The notes beneath the pieces were generated by a model. That model was given only the letters and a program-made list of their open reading frames with translations, made no database searches and was not told the DNA's origin. The position numbers and the translations under genes were made by a program. 64,000 bases of DNA from Altererythrobacter sp. (GTDB taxonomy: Bacteria > Pseudomonadota > Alphaproteobacteria > Sphingomonadales > Sphingomonadaceae): NCBI GenBank assembly GCA_017308255.1, contig JAFKFN010000003.1:62001-126000 (forward strand), given 5' to 3'. Numbering within the stretch: the first letter of the stretch is position 1; every line of letters begins with the position of its first letter. This document shows, in pieces, positions 1 through 7,949 of the stretch.

Positions 1-2
1 CC

Positions 3-806
3 GACGTGATGCAGAACTTCGTCAACGCCTTCGCCGGGGCGGGTTTCAAGGCCAGCGCCTTCACCCCCAGCTACGGCCTGGCCGAGGCGACGCTGGCGGT
101 CACCGTCATGCCGCCGGGCGAAGGCATCCATGTGGAACTGGTGGAGGAAGAACGCCTCTCGGGCACCAAGCGCGATCTCTCGCGCCCGGCCCGCTATCGC
201 GCCATCGTCAACTGTGGCAAGCCGCTGCCCGACATGCAGGTCGAAATCCGTGGCGAGAACGGCAAGCCCCGGAAGGATCACCAGATCGGCAAGGTCTGGT
301 GCCGCGGCCCCAGCGTGATGCACTCCTACTTCCGCAACGAGGAAGCGACCCGCGAATGCCTGGTCCCCAGTGAAGATGGCAAGGGGGCGTGGCTGGACAC
401 CGGCGACATGGGCTACACCGCCAAGGGTTATCTGTTCATCGTCGGCCGGGCGAAGGACATGATCATCATCAACGGCAAGAACCACTGGCCGCAGGATATC
501 GAATGGGCGGTGGAACAGCTGCCCGGCTTCAACCACGGCGACATCGCCGCCTTTTCCGTCGAGATGGAAAACGGCGAGGAAGCCCCCGCCGTCCTCGTCC
601 ACTGCCGCGTGTCCGACCCGGAAGAGCGCGTGAAACTGCGCGACACCATCCGCGACAAGGTCCGCTCGATCACCGGCATGAACTGCGTGGTCGAACTCGT
701 CCCGCCCCGGACGCTGCCCCGCACCAGCTCCGGCAAGCTCAGCCGCGCCAAGGCGAAGCGGCTGTACCTGTCAGGCGAGATCGAACCGTTCGAACTGGCG
801 GCTTGA
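3..806 (+). CDS. Fatty-acyl-AMP ligase / acyl-adenylate synthetase, C-terminal part (5' truncated by window edge)
   Basis: Adenylate-forming enzyme of the AMP-binding superfamily that activates a fatty or other carboxylic acid with ATP. Visible core motifs are YGLAEATLAV (A5-like, about residue 24), TGDMG (A7), GRAKDMIIINGKNHWPQDIE (A8 hinge region), and near the C-terminus the PRTSSGKLSR motif (A10) with the catalytic lysine. The NGKNHWPQDIE form is typical of fatty-acyl-AMP ligases rather than acyl-CoA synthetases. About 266 residues remain, so more than half of a normal 550-600 residue protein lies left of the window. The frame is open back to base 3, and no true start is visible. Product class is confident; exact substrate is unknown. 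Confidence 0.85.
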   Translation, partial: DVMQNFVNAFAGAGFKASAFTPSYGLAEATLAVTVMPPGEGIHVELVEEERLSGTKRDLSRPARYRAIVNCGKPLPDMQVEIRGENGKPRKDHQIGKVWCRGPSVMHSYFRNEEATRECLVPSEDGKGAWLDTGDMGYTAKGYLFIVGRAKDMIIINGKNHWPQDIEWAVEQLPGFNHGDIAAFSVEMENGEEAPAVLVHCRVSDPEERVKLRDTIRDKVRSITGMNCVVELVPPRTLPRTSSGKLSRAKAKRLYLSGEIEPFELAA

Positions 807-893
807 GGGCAGGTACCCGTACGCTGGAAACAGATGGAAAGCCGCGCCTTAGCGGTAGCTAGAAAGTGAATCCATCGGTGCTATTGTCAGCAT

Positions 894-1325
894 GTGACAA
901 TAGACCGTCCTTTGGCCGTTCCGTTGATGCCTTCGCGGCGACTTGTAACGCGTTACCGACGTGGTGCGGCGATGGTTGCGCTCCTCTTCCCCCTGATTCC
1001 TATAATCTTCCTTGTTCTTGCCTTCTCTAAAAATGGCCTCGAAAGCCTGTCCCTCCATCCGATTCTGGTTACCAGCCTTCCCGTTGGGCTAGTGGCGCTC
1101 GGTTTTTGGGTTAAGCGATATTACTGCCCCGCCTTAAAGGCGCTTCGTAACTGGACTGATCCGATTTCTGTCGGCGCTACGATGGTAGAGTTCTTCGGTC
1201 GAAGTTACCCTCTCTCGGAAGCAAGCAGCCTTTTGGTAGAAGATAAGAAAGTGTCATTGCTCAGCGAAGGTCGGGTGCTGGCGGTGGAGCCGACATTCTT
1301 CATTACCCACGATGATTGGCATTGA
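894..1325 (+). CDS. Hypothetical membrane protein, two transmembrane segments
   Basis: I do not recognise the family. The 143-residue product has two hydrophobic stretches (about residues 25-43 and 56-72, the latter around LVTSLPVGLVALGFW), followed by a soluble C-terminal half with no motif I can name. The frame starts with GTG at 894 and ends TGA before 1326. Base composition is lower in GC than its neighbours, which may mean recent acquisition or weak constraint. It stands alone between the acyl-AMP ligase and the next gene. Coding status is plausible from the hydrophobic/hydrophilic layout only. Confidence 0.5.
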   Translation: MTIDRPLAVPLMPSRRLVTRYRRGAAMVALLFPLIPIIFLVLAFSKNGLESLSLHPILVTSLPVGLVALGFWVKRYYCPALKALRNWTDPISVGATMVEFFGRSYPLSEASSLLVEDKKVSLLSEGRVLAVEPTFFITHDDWH

Positions 1326-1402
1326 ACGGATGACCTCCGCAGGCCCTTCGCTTGCAAAAGACTCCTTTCCTACACCACCCCAAATCGGCTCCACCCTTGC
1401 GG

Positions 1403-1840
1403 ATGAGCCTCGAATCGCCCCCCAGGATCCGCCAGCAGCGCCGCGTGCCGCGCGTGCCGCCCTTCTACCCCGTGCCGCTGCGCACAATGCACAATGGCTG
1501 GACCGTCACCCGCCAGGCCCATTTCCTCGGCTGGCTGGCGGAAACCGGCTCGGTCTCGGCCGCCTGCGCGCGCGTGGGGATGAGCCGCAACAGCGCCTAC
1601 AAGCTGCGCAGGAAGCCCCATGCGGAAAGCTTCGCCGCCGCGTGGGATGCGGCGCTGGGAATGCCGATACGAAAGGTGACAATCGATGACCTCGCTTTCC
1701 TGGCCTACCAAGGCCTGATCCGCCCGCGTTTTCGCGGCGGGAAGTACATCGGATCGCGTCAGAAACCCGACACGACCGCGCTTTTGCGCCTCCTCGCCCG
1801 GCTCGATCGCTCGGCCTGCGGGCGGCATGGCGAGGGGTGA
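1403..1840 (+). CDS. Small HTH-like hypothetical protein
   Basis: A 145-residue protein with a helix-turn-helix-like stretch in the middle (GSVSAACARVGMSRNSAYKL), of the kind seen in homeodomain-like or terminase-small-subunit-type DNA-binding folds. It is preceded by a basic, proline-rich N-terminus. The frame is open upstream to a TTG at 1352, but the ATG at 1403 is the more natural start. The C-terminal third is basic. It runs convergent to nothing and precedes the telA cluster by about 180 bp. A DNA-binding role is inferred from the HTH-like pattern only. Confidence 0.55.
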   Translation: MSLESPPRIRQQRRVPRVPPFYPVPLRTMHNGWTVTRQAHFLGWLAETGSVSAACARVGMSRNSAYKLRRKPHAESFAAAWDAALGMPIRKVTIDDLAFLAYQGLIRPRFRGGKYIGSRQKPDTTALLRLLARLDRSACGRHGEG

Positions 1841-2018
1841 CAGACGATGTCGGAAAAACGCCGATAAGCGTGGCGTGAAGGGTTACACACGCGCGCCGAT
1901 TTCCCCTTCCGCTCGCCTTCCGCTTGCGGCACCCTCTCTTGGCCCGGCGCGCGCCGCACTTGAACACCGTGTCTTGCCCACTTAATACAGTGGGGACTTG
2001 CCGGAAGGGGAAGAGCGA

Positions 2019-3239
2019 ATGGCCACCACCAACCAGACCACGACCAAGGCCTCCGGCGCACCCGCTGCCGATCTGGAGCTGACGCCGCCCGATCCGGTGC
2101 CGGCCGTCGCGCCGGAAAAGGCGGCGGGGCTGGTGCCGATCGAGGAAGAGAAGAAGTCCAAGCTGGAAGAGAAGGTCGAAGGCTTCGTGGCCGAGCTGAT
2201 CGCGCTCGATGCCCAGTCGCCCGAATTCGGCAAGAAGGTCGATCAGATCACCGGCATGGGCCGCAAGGAGATCACCACGGCGGCCGGCATGTCCAACCGC
2301 TTCCTCGACCGGCCGGTGCGGGCGATGGATCAGGAAACCGGCGTCGGCAAGGATCTGGCGGAGCTGCGTCGCACGGTCGAGGATCTCGATCCCGGCCGCA
2401 AGGGCAAGCTCAGCTCGGGCCGCAAGTTCCTCGGCGTGATCCCCTTCGGCAACAGCCTGAAGCGCTATTTTGACAGCTATACCTCGGCCCAGGGCCACAT
2501 CCAGGCGATCCTCGCTCGCCTCGCCAGCGGCAAGGACGAGCTGCTGATGGACAACGCGGCGATCGACGTGGAACGGCAGAAGCTGTGGGAAGCCATGGGC
2601 AAGCTGGAACAGATGGTCCACATCGCCCGCACGCTCGACCAGCGGCTGGAGGAAGAGGCGGATAACCTCGATGCCACCGATCCGGCCAAGGCCAAGGCGA
2701 TCCGCGAAAGCGCGCTGTTCTATGTCCGCCAGCGCACGCAGGACCTGCTGACGCAGACGGCCGTGTCGGTGCAGGGCTACCTCGCGCTCGACCTGGTCAA
2801 GAAGAACAATGTGGAGCTGGTGAAAGGCGTGGATCGCGCCAGCACCACCACTGTGGGCGCGCTGCGCACCGCCGTCACCGTGGCCCAGGCGATGACCAAC
2901 CAGCGGCTGGTGCTGCAACAGATCACGTCGCTCAACGAGACCACCGCCGGGATCATCGATTCGACCGGCAAGCTGCTGCGGGACAACACCGCCAAGATCC
3001 ACGAGCAGGCGGCCGCCAGCACGATCCCGCTGGAAACGCTGCAACGCGCCTTCCAGAACATCTACGACACGATGGACGAGGTCGATAACTTCAAGGTCAA
3101 GGCGCTCGCCAGCATGAAGCAGACGGTCGAGGTGCTGACGGACGAGGTGGAGAAGTCGAAAGGCTACATCGCCCGCGCCGAAGGGCAGGCCCAGGCCGGC
3201 AAGGCAGCGGCCGAGCCATCGCTGCTCGCCGCCGAGTAA
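2019..3239 (+). CDS. TelA/KlaA-family toxic anion resistance protein
   Basis: Cytosolic, mostly helical protein of the toxic-anion-resistance (TelA) family, named for plasmid tellurite resistance genes; chromosomal copies are linked to cell-envelope stress. The 406-residue product has a low-complexity Ala/Pro/Glu N-terminus (about 1-50) followed by long amphipathic helices and the conserved stretch around SYTSAQGHIQAILARLASGKDEL. The start at 2019 has a purine-rich ribosome site (GGAAGGGGAAGAG) just upstream. Its stop overlaps the next ATG (TAATG), so it is translationally coupled to the XpaC-like gene. The pairing telA-xpaC is known from other bacteria. Confidence 0.85.
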   Translation: MATTNQTTTKASGAPAADLELTPPDPVPAVAPEKAAGLVPIEEEKKSKLEEKVEGFVAELIALDAQSPEFGKKVDQITGMGRKEITTAAGMSNRFLDRPVRAMDQETGVGKDLAELRRTVEDLDPGRKGKLSSGRKFLGVIPFGNSLKRYFDSYTSAQGHIQAILARLASGKDELLMDNAAIDVERQKLWEAMGKLEQMVHIARTLDQRLEEEADNLDATDPAKAKAIRESALFYVRQRTQDLLTQTAVSVQGYLALDLVKKNNVELVKGVDRASTTTVGALRTAVTVAQAMTNQRLVLQQITSLNETTAGIIDSTGKLLRDNTAKIHEQAAASTIPLETLQRAFQNIYDTMDEVDNFKVKALASMKQTVEVLTDEVEKSKGYIARAEGQAQAGKAAAEPSLLAAE

Positions 3240-4009
3240 TGGAGCGGGACCTGACCTCTCACAGCGAACGCCTGATCGAGGAAGGCCGCGCGCTGGTGCG
3301 TGACAACCAGGCAGGCGGGCGGCACCGGCGCGCCCAGCCCATCGGGCGGGGTTCGGCGGAGCTGCGGCAGCGCAACCTGATGACGCGGATCAAGCTGATC
3401 GGCGCCTCGCTGCTGGCGATCGTGTTCGCCGCGATGGTCGCCGGAATCGCGATCGACGGGATCGGCTTCACCGGCATCATGATCGCTTTCCTGGGGATCG
3501 TCGCCAGCACCTTCCTGTTTTCCAATTTCCCTCGCGTGAAAGTGCCCAGCCGCAAGGATCTCAACACCGGCGACGTGCGCCACATGGTCGCCCGCACGGA
3601 ACTGTGGCTGGAACACCAGCGCTCCGCTCTGCCGCCGCCCGCGGTCACGCTGGTGGACCAGATCGGCGTGCAGCTCGATGCGCTGGGCGTGCAGCTCGAA
3701 CATATCGATCCGCTGCATCCCGCCGCGGTCGAAACCCGCAAGCTGGTGGGCGAAACGCTGCCGGGGATGATCGATGCCTATCGCAAGGTTCCCCCGCCCC
3801 TGCGCACGGAGAAGCGCGCCGGCGCCACGCCGGATGCACAGCTGACCGAAAGCCTGAGCAAGATCAGCCACGAGATCGACCGGGTCACGCGCCAGCTCGC
3901 CGATGGCGCGCTGGACGATCTGGCAATCCGCACCCGCTATCTCGACTATCGCTACGGCGCGGCGGGAGAGCCGGAATCCCTTCCCTCGCCCGAAAGCCCA
4001 AGCCGCTGA
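3239..4009 (+). CDS. XpaC-like membrane protein paired with TelA
   Basis: A 256-residue protein with two adjacent transmembrane helices (about residues 53-72 and 77-96, from LIGASLLAIVFAAMVAG to IMIAFLGIVASTFLF), a basic N-terminal cytosolic stretch, and a helical C-terminal domain. This layout and the position directly after telA match XpaC-like proteins, which are partners of TelA-family proteins; the assignment rests on layout and context rather than a diagnostic motif. Its start overlaps the telA stop and its own stop overlaps the next gene (TGATG), so all three are probably one operon. Confidence 0.65.
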   Translation: MERDLTSHSERLIEEGRALVRDNQAGGRHRRAQPIGRGSAELRQRNLMTRIKLIGASLLAIVFAAMVAGIAIDGIGFTGIMIAFLGIVASTFLFSNFPRVKVPSRKDLNTGDVRHMVARTELWLEHQRSALPPPAVTLVDQIGVQLDALGVQLEHIDPLHPAAVETRKLVGETLPGMIDAYRKVPPPLRTEKRAGATPDAQLTESLSKISHEIDRVTRQLADGALDDLAIRTRYLDYRYGAAGEPESLPSPESPSR

Positions 4010-4320
4010 TGAACGTCGCCATTCCCCATTCGCTCGGCCGCGAGGAAGCGCGCCGCCGCCTGCGCGAAAACAGCCATCGCATGGCGGACGGTTTTCCCGG
4101 CGGCATGGCCGAAGTCACCACCCGCTGGCCCAGCGAGGACCGGATGGACATGGCCATCGCCGCCATGGGCCACTCGCTCACCGGCCATATCGACGTGGGG
4201 GATAGCCAGGTGGTGCTGTCCGTCGACCTGCCCCCGGCGCTCGGCTTCCTGCGGCCCATCGTGGAAGGCGCGGTGCGCCAGCAAGGCCAAAAGCTTCTCG
4301 CCCCACCTTCGGGGGATTAG
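4009..4320 (+). CDS. Polyhydroxyalkanoic acid granule-associated domain protein
   Basis: Small 103-residue protein of the PHA_gran_rgn (polyhydroxyalkanoic acid system) type: HSLGREEARRRLRE at the N-terminus, a beta-rich centre (GHIDVGDSQVVLSVDLP) and a short helical C-terminus. Proteins of this family are found beside PHA genes or alone in sphingomonads, and the biochemical role is not settled. The start overlaps the preceding stop by one base, so it is coupled to the telA/XpaC-like pair. A REP-like palindrome follows 19 bp after the stop. Confidence 0.7.
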   Translation: MNVAIPHSLGREEARRRLRENSHRMADGFPGGMAEVTTRWPSEDRMDMAIAAMGHSLTGHIDVGDSQVVLSVDLPPALGFLRPIVEGAVRQQGQKLLAPPSGD

Positions 4321-4338
4321 CACTTCACCAAACACCTC

Positions 4339-4420
4339 GTCATTGCGAGGAGTGTAGCGACGAAGCAATCCAGGGCGGTGTGATGCCGCCCCTGGATTGC
4401 TTCGCTACGCTCGCAATGAC
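4339..4420. repeat. REP-like palindromic repeat
   Basis: Imperfect inverted repeat: left arm starts GTCATTGCGAG and contains GAAGCAATCCAGG; right arm contains CCTGGATTGCTTCG and ends CTCGCAATGAC. The arms surround a short GC-rich centre. The ends and the CCTGGATTGCTTCG core are typical of short dispersed palindromes in sphingomonad and other alphaproteobacterial intergenic regions. It lies between the convergent PHA-domain and DUF2721 genes, where it could also act as a terminator. Confidence 0.75.
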
Positions 4421-4445
4421 GATCCGGGCCGGAAGGCGATACAGC

Positions 4446-4901
4446 CTAAAGCTTCCGTTCCAGCTCCAGGTAGGTCTCCGGTATCCGCAGCGCCGCCGCC
4501 GCCTCGCGGGTTTCGCGCAGGAACAGCAGCAGCCCCCCCATCAGCAGCCCGAGCGCGAGGACGAACGTGGTCGCCACATAGGGCTTCAGCTCGAGCCCGG
4601 CGAAATCCTCCACGAACAGCAGCACCACCGTAAGGCCGATGCTCAGGCCCGCCAGCACCAGCAGCAGGATGGCCCGGGCGATCAGGTGGATGCGCCGGTC
4701 CACCAGCCTGATCTCGCGCACCACCGCGTCATGTTCGGAGCCGACGGTATTCTGGTGCCGATCGACCAGATGGCGCGAACGGTCGACGATGCGCCCCAGC
4801 CGGGTCGACAGGATGTTCATGATATTGCCGATCGCCACCAGCACGAACACCGGCGCCAGCGCCAGCTGGATCGTTTCCGCGATCACGCCGGTATCACCCA
4901 T
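4446..4901 (-). CDS. DUF2721 membrane protein
   Basis: A 151-residue membrane protein of the DUF2721 family, function unknown. It shows three hydrophobic segments: near the N-terminus (APVFVLVAIGNIMNIL), then ILLLVLAGLSIGLTVVLLFVE and FVLALGLLMGGLLLFL. A conserved RLGRIVDRSRHLVDR loop sits between the first and second, as in the family. A GAAGGGGAAG ribosome site lies just before the ATG. It follows the mannose-1-phosphate guanylyltransferase gene by 21 bp on the same strand and may be co-transcribed. Confidence 0.8.
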   Translation of the reverse strand: MGDTGVIAETIQLALAPVFVLVAIGNIMNILSTRLGRIVDRSRHLVDRHQNTVGSEHDAVVREIRLVDRRIHLIARAILLLVLAGLSIGLTVVLLFVEDFAGLELKPYVATTFVLALGLLMGGLLLFLRETREAAAALRIPETYLELERKL

Positions 4902-4922
4902 TCCGCTTCCCCTTCAGTGGCC

Positions 4923-5957
4923 TTACTGGTTCGCGGCCCCACCCAGCTTGCCGACCTTCTGCGCGCCCGCCAGCGTGGTGACCAGCACTTCGTCGCCATC
5001 GACCACCACGGCGATGCCTTCCAGCCCGATCACCGAGATGCGCGGCCCATCGGTTTCGGCCAGCACGTCGCGGCAATCGACCAGCTCGACCCGGCCCCGC
5101 GTGCAGTTGCCGTTCCCGTCACGGGCGCGGGCTTCATGCAGCGCCTGCCAGTTGCCGATGTCCGACCAGCCCATCGCCACCGGCACCATGGCGGCGCGGA
5201 CGGTGTTCTCCATCAGGGCATAGTCGACCGATTCCGGCTCGACCTCGGCAAAGGCGGCAGGTTCGGGGTGGAATTCCGCGCCGTGTTCCCGGCCCCGCGC
5301 CACGGAGCGATGGACCGCATCGGCCAGGGCCGGGCGATGGCGCCGCAGCTCTTCCAGAAAAGCGCCCGCGCGATAGACGAAGATACCGCCGTTCCAGCTA
5401 TAGCTGCCATCGGCCAGGAACTGCTCGGCCGTCGCTCGATCGGGCTTCTCGACAAAGCGTTCGACCTGGAAACCGCCTTCGAGCGGGGCGCCCCGGCGGA
5501 TATAGCCATACCCGGTCTCCGGCGCATGGGCCGCAATGCCGAAGGCGACCAGCCAATCCTGCTCCGCCAGCTGGGCGGCGGCGCAAGCGGCACGGCGGAA
5601 GGCTTCGGCATCGGCGATATGGTGATCGCTGGGGCACACCAGCATCACCGCATCGGCCGGCAGCCGCTCGGCCGCCAGGGCGATCGCCGCCGCCGTGTTC
5701 TTGGCTTCCGGCTCCACGATCACGCTGACACCCGGAAACGCCGCCGCCTGCGCCGCCACATGGGCGAGGTGCGCCTTGCCCGTCACCACGATCGGCGCAG
5801 CGAAGCGCTCGCCATCGGCGCAACGGCCCAGCGTCGCTTCGAACAGCGTCCGGTCTTCCACCAGCGGGAGAAACGGCTTGGGCGCCTGCTTGCGGCTGCG
5901 GGGCCACAATCGCGTACCGCTGCCGCCGCACAGGACGACCGGGTAAATCATTGCCAT
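4923..5957 (-). CDS. manC: Mannose-1-phosphate guanylyltransferase
   Basis: Makes GDP-mannose from mannose-1-phosphate and GTP in the cytosol for polysaccharide or glycoconjugate synthesis. The nucleotidyltransferase signature VVLCGGSGTRLWPRSRKQ is at the N-terminus, followed by KPFLPL, then CPSDHH and the FVEKPD motif. At 344 residues it is the short form, lacking the C-terminal phosphomannose isomerase domain of bifunctional ManC/XanB. I chose the ATG at 5957 (next ATG at 5951) because the conserved sequence begins directly after it; the frame is open further upstream but without similarity. It lies downstream of the TonB-type gene on the same strand. Confidence 0.88.
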   Translation of the reverse strand: MAMIYPVVLCGGSGTRLWPRSRKQAPKPFLPLVEDRTLFEATLGRCADGERFAAPIVVTGKAHLAHVAAQAAAFPGVSVIVEPEAKNTAAAIALAAERLPADAVMLVCPSDHHIADAEAFRRAACAAAQLAEQDWLVAFGIAAHAPETGYGYIRRGAPLEGGFQVERFVEKPDRATAEQFLADGSYSWNGGIFVYRAGAFLEELRRHRPALADAVHRSVARGREHGAEFHPEPAAFAEVEPESVDYALMENTVRAAMVPVAMGWSDIGNWQALHEARARDGNGNCTRGRVELVDCRDVLAETDGPRISVIGLEGIAVVVDGDEVLVTTLAGAQKVGKLGGAANQ

Positions 5958-6021
5958 GGCTTGCGAATCCCTGAAAAGATCGGGCGTGAACGCAATGTAG
6001 GATGGCCCCGGGCGCTTGTCA

Positions 6022-6768
6022 TCAGAACCAGCGTTGCCGCCAGCGGTAGATGCCCACCGTCGGCGTGCCCGAAGCATCCAGTCGCGGCCGGAAGACGAAG
6101 CGCTGCGTTGCCAGCCGGCAGGTCACCGCGTCGGCCTCGGGATCGGGGCTGGGATCGGTTACCCGGCAGTGGCTCACCCGCCCGTCGGCGCCAACGGTAA
6201 GCTCGATCACCACGTCATGCCCCCGGCGCGCCTCCCGGCCGGCGCGCGGATAGTCGCGCGCGCTGTTGATATCGCCGGCGATCTTCTCCAGCGGCCGCGT
6301 GCCCGGCCCGGCGCCGGGCCCCGGCCCCGCATTGCCGCTGCCGGTCCCCTGCCCCTCGCGGCCGGCCCCCGTTCCCGCGCCCACGTCTCGCGCGCCGGCT
6401 TCGTTCTCGTTCCCGGTCGAGGCGGCGCGCGGGGCTGGGCTTGGGCGCGGCACCGGCGCCTCGGGAACCGCGACATCGCGCGGCGTGGCCTTCTTCCCCT
6501 CCTCGCTCGCCGCGCCTTCGATCGCCTGCTGCGAAGGCTCCGGCGCGGGTTCAGGCTGCGGCGGCGCGGTGATTGTCACCGTGACCAGCGAAGCGGCCGA
6601 TCGGATCGCCGCCTGGGTGAAGTCCGGCGCGAAGGCTCGCACCAGCCCCGCCAGCGCCAGCAGATGGAGCAGCACGATCAGCGCCAGCACGCCCCAGCGC
6701 GGCCGCCGGCGGGGGGCGTACCCGGCTTCCAGCCCTTCTGGCGGCGCAAGATCGCGGGCAGGTTTCAT
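6022..6768 (-). CDS. TonB-family energy transducer
   Basis: A 248-residue TonB-like protein that would pass proton-motive energy from the inner membrane to outer-membrane receptors. It has one N-terminal transmembrane anchor (GVLALIVLLHLLALAGL, about residues 26-43), a long Pro/Ala/Gly-rich periplasmic spacer (about 80-170), and a C-terminal TonB-type domain (ELTVGADGRVSHCRVTDPSP ... LATQRFVFRP). It is not next to an ExbB/ExbD pair in this window. Start is the ATG at 6768. Confidence 0.85.
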   Translation of the reverse strand: MKPARDLAPPEGLEAGYAPRRRPRWGVLALIVLLHLLALAGLVRAFAPDFTQAAIRSAASLVTVTITAPPQPEPAPEPSQQAIEGAASEEGKKATPRDVAVPEAPVPRPSPAPRAASTGNENEAGARDVGAGTGAGREGQGTGSGNAGPGPGAGPGTRPLEKIAGDINSARDYPRAGREARRGHDVVIELTVGADGRVSHCRVTDPSPDPEADAVTCRLATQRFVFRPRLDASGTPTVGIYRWRQRWF

Positions 6769-6840
6769 CGGTCCCGCATCCTAGAGCACCACCGCGCGGT
6801 CTTCATCCCCGGCGTTCCGTCGGCCGACCCGATGCGCCGC

Positions 6841-7593
6841 TCATGCCGCGTTCCGCGGGCCGCCTTCGCCGTAGAGATACTCCGGATGGAAATGGGCGAA
6901 CTGTTCCAGCCGCCGGCGATCCGGGATATAGACCGCGCCGCGCCGGAACTCCGCGATCCCCTCGCGCTTCAGGACGCCCAGCGCGCGGTTCATGTGGATC
7001 GCCGTGGTGCCGCACATGTCCGCCAGATCGACTTGCGTCAGCGGCGTGCGCAAGACCTCGCGCCGGCCGAGGCCGACCAGGTCGAGGCGATACCACAGCT
7101 CGGCGAAGATATGCGCCACCCGGCGCGGCGCCGTGAGCTGTTCCAGCTTGAGGATCCATTGCCGATGGATCGCCGCATCGACCAGCGAGGCGAACCACAG
7201 CAGCCGCGTCACTTCCGGATTGTCGGCCAGCACCTGCTCCAGCCGCGCATGGGGCACGAAGCCGACCAGAGTATTGCCCAGGGTCACGATATCGTGATCC
7301 AGCCGCTTCAGCGCGAAGCCGTTCAGATCGGCGAAATCGCCCGGCACCTGCAGGCCGACGATGAACCGGCGCCCTTCCTGGTAGATCGTGCGCGTCACCA
7401 GCCCTTCGATGACCAGCGTCGCCTGTTCCGCAAGCTCACCCCGCGCCAGCAGCCGCGCCGGCTCCTTGTAACGCTGGGTGGATTCGACCAGCGATTCAAC
7501 CAGCGCCTTCTCGCTGTCGGACATGGCCCGGCGCAGGCGGCCCTTCAGGAACCGGCCCGTGAGCGGATAGGTTTCAGCTTCGGCGAGTCCCAT
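6841..7593 (-). CDS. Crp/Fnr-family transcriptional regulator
   Basis: Cyclic-nucleotide-binding-like N-terminal domain (about residues 20-135, with LQVPGDFADLNGF) and a C-terminal winged HTH (TQVDLADMCGTTAIHMNRAL, about 180-200). No Fnr-type cysteine cluster is visible, so it is probably not an oxygen sensor. The frame stays open upstream through the tRNA-Lys remnant, giving a spurious LVRIQQGSPP N-terminus. I placed the start at the ATG at 7593 (250 residues); an ATG at 7641 is the alternative, and neither has a strong ribosome site. It is the last chromosomal gene before the ICE junction. Confidence 0.75.
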   Translation of the reverse strand: MGLAEAETYPLTGRFLKGRLRRAMSDSEKALVESLVESTQRYKEPARLLARGELAEQATLVIEGLVTRTIYQEGRRFIVGLQVPGDFADLNGFALKRLDHDIVTLGNTLVGFVPHARLEQVLADNPEVTRLLWFASLVDAAIHRQWILKLEQLTAPRRVAHIFAELWYRLDLVGLGRREVLRTPLTQVDLADMCGTTAIHMNRALGVLKREGIAEFRRGAVYIPDRRRLEQFAHFHPEYLYGEGGPRNAA

Positions 7594-7677
7594 ACGAGAC
7601 AAAAATGTTAACACGAGGCTCGGTTCCGCCGACCGGGCCATCGCATCAACGCCGCTGGCGGCATTCGCGAGAAGTGG

Positions 7678-7723
7678 TGGTGAGCCCTGCTGGATTCGAA
7701 CCAGCGACCTACTGATTAAAAGT
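7678..7723 (-). other. ICE attachment site: 3' half of tRNA-Lys(TTT)
   Basis: Read on the minus strand, this 46-bp segment is the 3' part of a tRNA-Lys: anticodon loop CTTTTAA, anticodon-stem 3' side, variable loop, a perfect T arm (GCTGGTTCGAATCCAGC), acceptor 3' strand AGGGCTC, discriminator A and encoded CCA. Upstream of the anticodon loop (beyond 7723) the sequence does not form a D arm or 5' acceptor strand, so this is a partial copy. Tyrosine recombinases that target tRNA genes leave such a 3'-half copy at one element end. The integrase gene starts about 230 bp to the right. I take this as the left attachment site; the full tRNA should lie at the right end, outside the window. Confidence 0.85.
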
Positions 7724-7949
7724 GGCGGGTCAAGCATTTTCCGGATTTTCCCGGATCATCCCAAAACATCCCTTAGATCCTTGAATGCACAATGAAAGTC
7801 GGAGAAAATGCGGTCCCAAATGTTCTTGCATTGCTCCATCCGATCGCGCATACGATGAATCCTCAGTGAATCCTTTTTTGAGATACTGACCCGAGCTTCT
7901 CGATTGCGGTCGTTTTGAATCCTTTGCTTTCCGGACAGTGGCTTTCATC

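Noticed and set aside
1506-3044. Long minus-strand open frame opposite telA
   Set aside because: Composition follows the reverse of telA codons; no family features and telA is clearly coding.
4380-6200. 606-codon plus-strand frame
   Set aside because: Runs antisense over DUF2721 and manC, whose motifs are clear; Gln/Arg/His-rich shadow composition.
7594-7737. N-terminal extension of the Crp/Fnr frame with LVRIQQGSPP
   Set aside because: It is a translation of the tRNA-Lys 3' half on the same strand, a common false extension.
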